From NCBI GenBank assembly GCA_030737835.1, contig JAUJYN010000017.1:1302001-1366000 (forward strand): 64,000 nucleotides of DNA, read 5' to 3'. This document shows positions 55,975 through 64,000 of the stretch, one piece after another; within the stretch, counting starts at the first letter, position 1; each line of letters opens with the position of its first letter. A model generated the notes under the pieces. That model saw only the letters and a program-made list of their open reading frames with translations. It made no database searches and was not told the DNA's origin. This DNA is from Acorus gramineus. Taxonomy: Eukaryota > Streptophyta > Magnoliopsida > Acorales > Acoraceae. Both the position numbers and the translations under genes were made by a program.

Positions 55975-57240
55975 ATGCCTCCTCACAGAGGAATGCGTGG
56001 GCGTGGTCCCTCTCAGCCTTTGGAGGTTCCCGGACCTACCAGAGGCGAGGATGCTACTGGAGAGTCCTCGGCTATGGGGCCAGGACTGGCACAGGAGCCT
56101 CCTACATGGGAGCGTGCTTACGCTCGTATAGCAGATCTGGTGGAGACTCAGACCAGAGCACTGGAGGCCCAGACTAGGGCGTTAGTTGAGCAGGCACGAG
56201 AGATCCAGGAGCTGAGGGCGGCCCACGAGGCGGTTCCACAGGTCCCCTTAGTGGCAAATCCACCGGTGGTGCCCGACGTACCCCCTGTCCCCGTGGTGAT
56301 TCCAGTGGTGGGAGTTTAGGATCCCCTGGAGAGGGAGGTGGAGCTAGAGGCTGCAGCATGGGTGCATCAGAGTGGCCTCACTGCCTTTCTGAAGCTCCAC
56401 CCTCCCGAGTTCCATGGACAGACGACGGACCCCCTTGCCCCTGAGCGATGGTTGATGGAGGTGGACAAGATCTTCTCGACCATGCACTGCACCGACCGCC
56501 AGCGTGTCTCCCTGGCCACCTTCATGCTGAAGGGTAGCGCCGCCGACTGGTGGGCTACCCGATCGGTGGACATCCCCAAGGGAGTGGAGCGACTTCCATG
56601 GGCAGGGTTCCGGAGATACTTCTTGGAGGAGTACTTTCCGTTTTCGACACGGCAGATCGTGATGCGAGAGTTCGAGCAGCTGACGTAGGGCTCCATGTCA
56701 GTAGCTGACTACTCCACACTCTTCACGAGGCTTTCCAGGTTCGCCCCAGACTTGGTGATGGATGAGGAGACGCGATGTCGTCGCTTCGAGATGGGTCTCA
56801 TTAGCACCATTCGGGTGCATGTCACCTCTCAGGCATTCACGAGGTACTCAGACTTGGTGTCTCGGGCGAAGACAGTCGAGCGAGACCTTGGGGTCCCTTT
56901 GGGGGTTCCAACCCCTTCTGCAGAGCAGAGACCCCCCAGGAGCCAGGACCAGGGATAGCGGAAGAAGAAGCGGCCCCGCTTTGATCAGTCAGCGGCTGCA
57001 GCTACTCCAGTCGATGTGGTGCCAGTACGAGGACCAGTACCCATTGCGGCAGTACCGGTCTAGGCCAGGCAACTGGAGAAGCGGCGCTGTTACAATTGTC
57101 AGCGCGTCAGGCATATTGCATATGATTGCCCTGATGCTGGCCAACCCCGCGTGCTGCCTCAGCAGCACAGCAGCCGTACTAGTAGCAGCAGCCTCTACGT
57201 CAGCAGCAGCAGCCACAAGGTGGCCGAGTTGACCAGAGGA
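55975..57240 (+). pseudogene. gag: Ty3/gypsy chromovirus gag, broken by TAG stops
   Basis: Capsid/nucleocapsid protein of the A family, beginning MPPHRGMRGRGPSQPLEV. A coiled-coil-like stretch (QTRALEAQTRALVEQAREIQ, about 56150-56207) precedes the retrotransposon gag domain (FHGQTTDPLAPERWLMEVDK, then AADWWA and FRRYFLEEYFP). A CX2CX4HX4C zinc knuckle (CYNCQRVRHIAYDC) starts at 57088. One frame runs from the ATG through the knuckle, interrupted by TAG at 56317, 56686, 56956 and 57061. Most of these would be CAG, CGG or similar in a working gene. After the knuckle the frame is lost near 57180-57240 in a CAG-repeat-rich linker. A second frame (+2) then leads into protease. Confidence 0.92.
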
Positions 57241-57350
57241 TGCAGCCAGTGCAGCCTGCGAAGCGTGCCCCTGCTCCTCAGCTGAAGTTTGTTCAGAGCA
57301 GAGTTGCAGCACTTTCAGCCGAGGAGGCGCAGGCTTCGGGTAGCGTGGTC

Positions 57351-58549
57351 TGAGGTATTGTTTTGATCTCCCAGCTCCCTGCATATGTGTTATTTGATTC
57401 TGGAGCCACGCACTCGTTCGTGTCTCCCATTTTTGCGAGACGGATGGGCGTGGTGTCCGCCCCTCTTGAGGTTATGCTGGAGATATCATTGCCCGTCGGA
57501 GACCGTATTCTCCTCCGTTCTGTTTACCGAGGGTGTACTGTGGTGATTGCGGAGCATGAGTTTCCAGTGGAGTTGGTAGAGCTCACCATGACGGACTTCG
57601 ATGCCATCCTGGGAATGGATTGGCTCTCAGCTAGTCACGCCAGCATCGACTGTTTTGCGAAGTCGGTGTCTTTCCACCTTCCGGGTCGGAGGTCTTTCCA
57701 GTTCGTGGGCGATCGTGACATAGCCCCTTTGGGGTTTGTGTCATCTATCCAGGCGTGGAGACTCCTTCAGGGAGGATGCGAGGGCTTTCTGGCGTATATT
57801 GCTGAGGAGGACGCACCACTGCGGGCAGATATCAGTCAGACTCCGATCGTGGCGGAATATCCAGAGGTTTTTCCCGATGATCTTCCGGGATTACCGCCGG
57901 ATCGCGCGATCGAGTTTGAGATTAATCTAATTCCGGGGACCGAGCCGATTTCAAGAGCTCTGTACCGGATGGCCCCAACAGAGCTGAAGGTGCTCAAGGA
58001 GCAGTTGGAGGAATTGCTAGAGAAGGGCTTCGCACGTCTGAGTGTTTCTTTGTGGGGAGCCCCTGTTTTGTTTGTACGGAAGAAGGACGGTTCGCTGCAG
58101 CTTTGTATTGATTACAGGCAGCTGAACAAGCGGACCGTGAAGAACAAGTACCCCTTGCCACGGATTGACGATCTGTTTGACCAGCTCCAAGGAGCGCGTG
58201 TCTTTTCTAAGATCGATCTCCATTCGGGCTACTATCAGCTGAAGATCCAGGAGTCAGACATTCCGAAGACGGCCTTTCATACCCGTTATGGGCACTACGA
58301 GTTTTGAGTACTGCCATTTGGGTTGACGAATGCGCAGGCAGCCTTCATGGATTTGATGAACCGGGTGTTTCGGCCCTTCTTCGACTCTTTCGTAGTAGTC
58401 TTTATCGATGATATTCTGGTGTACTCGAGGAGTCTTGAGGAGCACGCTCACCATCTCCACACTGTCTTGGAGACTTTGGCCCGACATCAGTTGTTCGCCA
58501 AGTTCAGTAAGTGCGAGTTTTGGTTGGAGCGTATGGCCTTCCTATGGCG
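57351..58549 (+). pseudogene. pol: Ty3/gypsy protease and reverse transcriptase of element E
   Basis: One frame from the TGA at 57351. The aspartic protease has [14 protein letters not shown] (DSG at 57396) and the AILGMDWL-type second motif (ILGMDWLSA near 57630). RT continues with [51 protein letters not shown] and the active-site FIDDILVYS (58401). TGA at 58305-58307 replaces the arginine codon found in the A copy (EFRVLPFG). The frame stops making sense at ERMAFL (about 58545), where roughly 480 bp are missing compared with the copy at 14055-14530. Confidence 0.93.
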
Positions 58550-59194
58550 TGGAGTTCAAGCTCTTCACTGATCACAAGAGCTTGACTTATTTGCAGTCCC
58601 AGCCGGAGCTCAACATGCGTCAAAGACGTTGGGTCGAGTTCCTGAAGGACTATGATTGTGACATCGCTTACCATCCGGGTAAGGCGAATGTCGTGGCTGA
58701 CGCTCTTAGTAGGAAGCCCTTGGGCATGGCCGCCCACTTGGCTGTACGTCGTTGGAGGCTTCTGGAGGAGGCCGCTTGCTGGATCAGCGTTCGAGAGACT
58801 CCTGCGGGTGGCTTTTTAGCCAGGCTAGTGGTGCAGCCCGTTCTTCTCGACGAGATCCGCACGGCTCAGGGGCAGGATCCTCACTTTCTAGTCCTCTCTG
58901 AAGGCGTCGCCCGGGGCGAGCGTTCGGACTACCAGATTCACGAGGACGGGATCCTGCGGTTCAGAGGTCGAGTATGCATTCCTGACGATACAGAGCTGAA
59001 GCAGAAGATCTTGGACGAGGCCCATCGTTCGAGGTACACAGTGCATCCTGGTGGCACGAAGATGTACAGGGGCCTTCGTCGTGGCTACTGGTGGCGCAGG
59101 ATGAAGACCGATATTGCCCGTTTCGTTGCCCGTTGCTTGGTATGTCAGCAGGTGAAGTCGGAACATCAGCGTCCTGCGGGGAAGCTGCGGATAT
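58550..59194 (+). pseudogene. pol: RNase H end and integrase start of element E, truncated
   Basis: In a different frame from RT because of the deletion at about 58549. It begins [20 protein letters not shown] (end of RNase H), then [19 protein letters not shown]. The integrase N-terminus follows with [20 protein letters not shown] and the HHCC zinc finger (HRSRYTVHPGG ... CLVCQQVKSEHQ, about 59020-59170). Element similarity ends at AGKLR near 59189, where the LTR of element F begins. The integrase core, C-terminal tail, PPT and 3' LTR of E are absent from the window. Confidence 0.9.
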
Positions 59195-61525
59195 TGTTCT
59201 CTGCAATTCATCCAGAGAACATACGAAAACATCCCATAATTATACATATATTGTCAAGGCCAAAATCATACATATGGGTCCTCTACATGCCAAACAAATA
59301 ATCGACACCTTTTACACAAGTCTAGTGCTCCGGAAATAAAATACGAGCTTCAACTCCAACGCCTTAACGAGATCGACAACCACCAACAGCTAATCTGAAA
59401 GGTTGGGAAGAGAGAGGGATGAGCTACCACACGCTCAGTGAATGGACACAAGTGTCCCAATAATATATTATACTTCAAAATAATCAGTTAAAAAGTGTCT
59501 ATGGAACAATTGTTGTAATATAAAGCAAAGCTTATAATAAAGAAGCCATTTAAAACATTCAAGGATATAATAACATTTCTCTTTCGAATAAAATGTGATG
59601 TCATAAAAATCTTCTCATGATTTCAAACTACATGATGTATATGAATGCAACGGACACGCATGCCCGCTTTCCACGACACCTAGCCGCAGAGATTTCACTT
59701 TGGAAATCGGGCCACGTAGACATAGCCACCTAGACTTGGGTCAAATTTAGACCGCAGCCACCTAGACTGAGCCACCTAGACGATTTGATGCATGCACAAT
59801 CAAAACTACTTCTTTCAAGTATACAGCATGCGACAATTTTCATAAATCCCATAATTTCCAATGCATACAATATATCCAAAATATCAACCTATATGATGAT
59901 AACATGCTCATATGGTTCATACAAGATAGATTTCATAATCATAAAATAACATGATGCTTTTCAAATAATATAGAGACATCCACTCACCTCCAGTCCACGC
60001 AATACAAACCGATGCACGTGCATGAACGCTATACACTCGCACGTGGATAACCTAGCATAACAATTATGCAATCAATAAATAAGAAAATCATTCAATCATG
60101 ACAAAAACTGACAACTTACAACAACACTCAGCCCAATAATCCCAAGAGCCCGTACCAAATAGACCTACAATCCGCAACTCACCTTAAAGGCCTAACAAAA
60201 ATCCCAACTCCAAATAAATATTAAATGTTCATATCTCACAATGATTCGATAATCAATATCCATTTATTTCATAAGGCCCACATAATCGATCAATCCTCGA
60301 ATAAAATATTTAGACAAATAATCCAATACAACTCCAATGATCCACTACGGCTCCACTATAACTCCAATGATCCAAATAACTCAATCCAATCAATTTACAT
60401 CCAAATAACAATAATATTCAATTAATATTCATTGATCCCACTAAACCAAATTAATTGATTTAAGATCCAATTTGAGTCACCAAGATCAATAAAATCATCA
60501 AAACCCACAAATCAAATTATACTCATTAAACATCCATTTGGGATCCCTTTAATCTCTAAAATTCATCAAACTTTGTCATGAAGCTAAATATTTGAATTCT
60601 AAGAAACTGCACAGAAATCTTTGAAAAATCATAACTTTCTACCCGTAACTCCAAATCAGACGATTCAAGATTCGTTGGAAAGATCTTTTCGAAACCTATT
60701 TCTGTTTGTGAAATACAATTTTCCCAGAAACGACTCTATCATAGTCAAAAACACGATTTAATGATCAGGTATACAATCAACCCGAAAATAACCCTTAAAT
60801 CCCAAAACCAATAAATCTAGTTTGATCTTAAGAAATCCTTCGAGATCCATTGAAATCTAATAAAAACATCATCTATTTAAAATCAATCAAACCCTAACCC
60901 TAATCCATCAACCTTCTTCCCAAATAATCGATTGACACAATCATCTCCTAACCAAAAATAAATTGAAACACTAAACAATAAAAATCAATAGAGAAAGATT
61001 TATCACCTTGATGTGCTCGACGGGTAGAGCTAGGTCATCACCACCTTTCATGCCTCATGAGAATTCTGATGCAAACCCTAACCCAAAACGTGTTATATAA
61101 AAGGGGTTTTTACCAAATTACAAAACGACCCCTCAAGTATTACGGGTTTACAACTAGGTCCTTATCCGATTTACAGAAAGATCCCTATCCGATTTACAAA
61201 CAGATCCCTGAAGCCTATTAAAAGATATTCTGGATTCGCAACTAGATCCCTGGGCCCAATAACTTAACACAAAATCCTAAAAACCTAATTTCCTGAACTC
61301 CGAATCTCACCAAATTTCAACCAAAATATCTTGAGACTATAAAGATCTCCAAAAAAATATAAAATAAATATTTCAACATCAATTTATAATTTTTATAATT
61401 ATAAATCAAATTGGACCCATTTGGGCCTACCGCCAAATCTAAAAATGAAATAATTAAATTTCAATTAAAATTTCCATTATATATTTAAAATAAATATATA
61501 AGGCTAAAAATACAGAGACGTTACA
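59195..61525 (-). mobile_element. LTR of a third gypsy-type element (F), minus strand, 3' LTR
   Basis: Placed by the minus-strand PPT that ends at 61526. On the minus strand the LTR starts TGTAACGTCTCTGTA and ends GCAGAGAACA at 59195, about 2.33 kb. It is AT-rich and differs from families A, B and D, yet it keeps a TGAGC...GCTCA hairpin (59421-59440 region: CACTGAGCGTGTGG then TAGCTCATCC on the minus strand). GATAT at 59190-59194 may be the target duplication. No second copy is present. Short open frames (60225-60425) are not conserved with anything I recognise. Confidence 0.7.
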
Positions 61526-61545
61526 TTCTTCCCCCCTTAAAGGAA
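61526..61545 (-). other. Polypurine tract of element F
   Basis: On the minus strand CCTTTAAGGGGGGAAGAA directly before TGTAACG. It shows that the body of F lies to the right and that 59195-61525 is its 3' LTR. Confidence 0.8.
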
Positions 61546-62613
61546 TTTAGTCCTCTAAATTCAAAGGAGAAACACAAAATAGAAGACATACGACATCCTA
61601 TAATAACAAAACAATCATTCATCATACATTCAAACAATAAATGTATGAGTCAGTTAATGAATCTGACACATACACGGCAATCACAACAAATACAGACAAT
61701 GGTATAAGAATCCATCTTATACGCCGCAAACAATTAAACAAACAAGTGTATAAGTAAAACAACCAATGCTCCGCATTGAAATTCCAACTTATACCGAAAC
61801 AAACAACATACAATGACAACATAACAAAACAATCATATAAGCTTGGTCCACAATGCTTCCGCTGCACCACTCTGATATACAGTGACCCAAACGACAAGTG
61901 GATTAACTTATATGACATAGACAAAACAATAAGACATTCACAAATCACAACAATTACTGTATAGGTCAAACCCACCTACGCCCCACACTATAGGTGTTTT
62001 AACTTATACAATATAAGCAAGATCAACAATACACATAAATTGCACACAATCATTTGTATAAGCCAGGCCTACCTATGTCCCATTCCACAGGTAATCCAAC
62101 TTATACCATACAAGCAATGACAAGAAAACAAATTAAGAAAAACAATATTCATCCAAATTGTACAAGTCAGGTCCATTTATGTCCCATAACATAAATGGTC
62201 CAACTTATACAACACAAAAGGGGCAATAATGACACTAATGACATTCCTAACATTAGGAATAAAAATTAATTTACCACGATGCATATTCACGAATTTGATG
62301 TGTCTTTCACATCGCCATTAGAAACATAAATACATTCTCGAATGTCGCAAATGCTTAACCATGTATAACGTTGAAAACAAATCTCAATCTCTTTGGTGCG
62401 CTTTCCAACGTGCGCTTAATCCACCAAAATTTTGTCATAACAAAAACAAACAAACGGTTAGAATGCAAACCCTATATGCAATGCATCTTAACATGCCCTA
62501 AGCCTATCCTAGGCTTCAAAGGAAATTCTCCTATAGGCCGCCTTAAGATCCAAAAGATAACTACACATAAAAGATTACCCTAAGCTCCATAATCAAAATT
62601 CTAAGGTAACCAA
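61546..62613 (-). other. Non-coding 3' region of element F
   Basis: About 1.07 kb upstream (minus strand) of the PPT without recognisable pol domains. It contains the array of nested palindromes at 61702-62210. The minus frame at 61622-61975 (117 codons) reads through the palindromes and shows no known domain; I do not regard it as a gene. The region ends at the insertion of an A LTR at 62614. The coding part of F is outside the window or lost. Confidence 0.5.
61702..62210. repeat. Array of six nested palindromes with GTATAAG/CTTATAC outer stems
   Basis: Units at 61702-61722, 61748-61794, 61834-61914, 61959-62009, 62056-62106 and 62160-62210. Each starts GTATAAG (or CATATAAG, GTATAGG, GTACAAG) and ends CTTATAC (CTTATATG). 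Units 2, 4, 5 and 6 have a second, inner stem of different sequence: CAATGC/GCATTG, CACCTA/TAGGTG, TACCT/AGGTA and CCATTTATG/CATAAATGG. The stem is kept while the sequence changes, which suggests the structure matters. Confidence 0.85.
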
Positions 62614-64000
62614 TGTCACGCCCCAGGGCGGCCGTCCCCGAGACGCGGCAATGGTATATATGATATCAGCAGTCTATACAGGAGGTCAATAACATACTCT
62701 AAACAACATCAAAAATGACAACACAGACAACAATGAGGCTGACATGATATATACACAAATAGCGGAAGCTAAAAGACTGAATCTGTAATTCAAAAACATA
62801 TTACAGACTCGATACATAATCAATTATCCCGTGAGAGCCAATATATACATGACATCCAAATATAATACAAACGTGTGCCCAAGCACGGAATACAATACAT
62901 ACAATCAAAGGGGGGATGCTGACGGCCTCTCACTCACAGAACGTGACGCTGCTCCGCTACTGCTGATGTGGCTCGGGGAGCTCCTCCTTCATATCCGACT
63001 CAGATATAACTGGAGAAAAATATATGCGAGGGGTGAGCCACACGCTCAATGAATAGCACAACCCATGCATCACAATTCATATTAACCTCAAATAATTTAT
63101 AGCCTCTAAGTGGCAGTAACTACACAATCCAGTGGGTCGCTACATCGCCAACCCACTTTCCCTCCCCCTCACCCTCACCCTTTCCGAGGGGTGACATGGG
63201 CCTCTTGGGGCAGACTAGACCGCTCTCCACCCCTGGCCCCACCGGGTAGCCTCTCCCACCCTCGTAGCCTCAACCTGGTATACTCCCACGATCAGCACAG
63301 TCCGAACACATCGAAGGCACCTACAGATGGGAGCCCTCTGTCAGGCCAACTAACAACGGGGAGTTCCTACCTCGGATCCCAACCATAAGGAGAAGACAGC
63401 CTACTCACGCGGATATGATCCTCATGGATCCGTCGACACCGATGGTAACGCTAAATAATGTCATGAATTCTTCAGAATTCCTCCAGGGCGCATAACTAAG
63501 ATGCGGGGAGACACATATTATAACGACAAGTTATAATATTCACTAAGGCATGCTCACATTTGATTTAACTAAATTAAACTAGGTAGGAACATGCACAGGT
63601 CGGGGTAAGGTGTCTAGGCATGCATCGGCCTCTAATATGATGTAAGGGTGCGTATCCCTAGCATACAAATCTAAGGTGGCATGGTTACATCATATTAATC
63701 ATGCAAGACATAGTTCACATTCAATAATAGCTAATATGCAACTATGGTGCCCCAGGGGAGGGCAATGCACGCCTACGTGCATCGAACGCCTCCCTACTGG
63801 GTTGGATTGTCCCACTCACCAATACCTGGGTCGTCGCGTGACCGCTGGTCAAGATCTGCAAGACATGGGAAATCAAAATGGTGAGTAAAATACACAAATA
63901 CACAAGAAATACACTAGAAATACCCAACACTCGGACAAGCATGCATACGGGCCCGTACGCACGCGAGTCCGAGTGCCCCGACACACTCCCGCACCCCCGG
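62614..64000 (-). mobile_element. A-type LTR, minus strand, continues past the window
   Basis: On the minus strand it ends GGGGCGTGACA at 62614; ACCAA (62609-62613) is the candidate duplication. In order from the left it has the GTCTGTAA/TTACAGAC stem (about 62787-62816) and the terminal exon frame (about 62945-63010, reading ISESDMKEELPEPHQQ and a stop). Then come acceptor-like CTCCAG, the TGAGC hairpin (a variant here: GAGCCACACGCTCAATG), a GGGTGA/hairpin unit (63130-63185) and micro-exon (about 63820-63855). TTGCAG|ATCT is near 63856. The window ends inside the GC-rich island. It may be a solo LTR or the end of an element. Confidence 0.9.

Noticed and set aside
61834-61914. CTCTGATAT in the third palindrome as a minus-strand primer binding site
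   Set aside because: It resembles the PBS core only over eight bases, is not adjacent to an LTR end, and falls within a palindrome unit upstream of the PPT.
61622-61975. Minus-strand frame of 117 codons with hydrophobic stretches
   Set aside because: It reads through the palindrome array of element F. AT-rich composition explains the hydrophobic residues, and no domain is recognisable.
62160-62210. Palindrome array as a CRISPR array or tRNA-like cluster
   Set aside because: The setting is a plant retrotransposon. Spacing is irregular, inner parts vary, and no anticodon arm or acceptor stem pattern is present.

Overview
This window looks like nuclear DNA from a seed plant with a repeat-dense genome; the species cannot be told from the sequence. 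No host gene, tRNA or rRNA gene was found. Nearly every base between about 4.4 kb and the right end belongs to LTR retrotransposons inserted into one another. The main players are Ty3/gypsy elements of chromovirus type (Tekay/Del-like) with LTRs of 1.9-3.8 kb. They have a tRNA-iMet primer site (TGGTATCAGAGCC) directly after the LTR and a polypurine tract (AAGGGGGGGAGAA type) directly before the 3' LTR. I use working names for the LTR families: A begins TGTTATATATGTGTCAC, B (with copy C) begins TGTTATGCCTGTGTCAT or TGTTGTGCCTGTGTCAT, and D begins TGTYGTGCCTGTGTCATTTG and then differs. All end ...GGGGCGTGACA or similar.

Layout. 1-2349 holds two minus-strand B-like LTRs. 2350-4390 is an AT-rich stretch with no gene, containing an orphan hAT-like terminus and a small direct repeat. 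4390-12955 is a decayed Ty1/copia element (LTR, PBS, gag, protease, start of integrase). It is split by a B solo LTR (TSD TAAAG), itself split by an A solo LTR (TSD CCTTC). 12956-13395 is an unidentified LTR/TRIM-like AT-rich piece. 13396-19318 is a 5'-truncated A element (RT, RNase H, integrase, C-terminal chromodomain-like tail, 3' LTR). 19319-26652 is element C (broken 5' LTR, 2.75 kb degenerate interior, 3' LTR). 26653-27482 is a fragment of a Tat/Retand-lineage integrase. 27483-53938 is element B. Its 5' LTR (27483-50082) carries a minus A solo LTR (TSD GAGGG) and the complete element D (31028-47370, TSD GAGCT). The 3' LTR of D holds a minus A solo LTR (TSD GAGGG), which holds another (TSD AAAAG). 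53939-59194 is element E (A-type 5' LTR, gag, protease, RT, partial RNase H and integrase), inserted in the 3' LTR of B. 59195-62613 is the 3' end of a minus-strand Ty3-like element F. 62614-64000 is the start of a further minus A LTR.

How the parts relate. A and E are remnants of the coding family. B, C and D share one defective interior of 2.73-2.75 kb. All three lack the same block (the end of RT, RNase H and the integrase zinc finger) but keep PBS and PPT, so they look like a non-autonomous group mobilised in trans. Every coding region in the window is broken by stops, frameshifts or deletions.

The least expected signal is inside the LTRs. In most copies a highly variable, very GC-rich island lies between a conserved splice-donor-like site (GTAAG/GTGAG) and a conserved acceptor-like site (TTGCAG|ATCT). 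A 36-39 nt conserved micro-exon follows, then a second donor (GGTGAGTGG) and a second acceptor near the TGAGC/GCTCA hairpin. In A-type LTRs the micro-exon and the last exon share an in-phase reading frame ending in an acidic peptide. This suggests a spliced LTR leader and possibly a small LTR-encoded protein.
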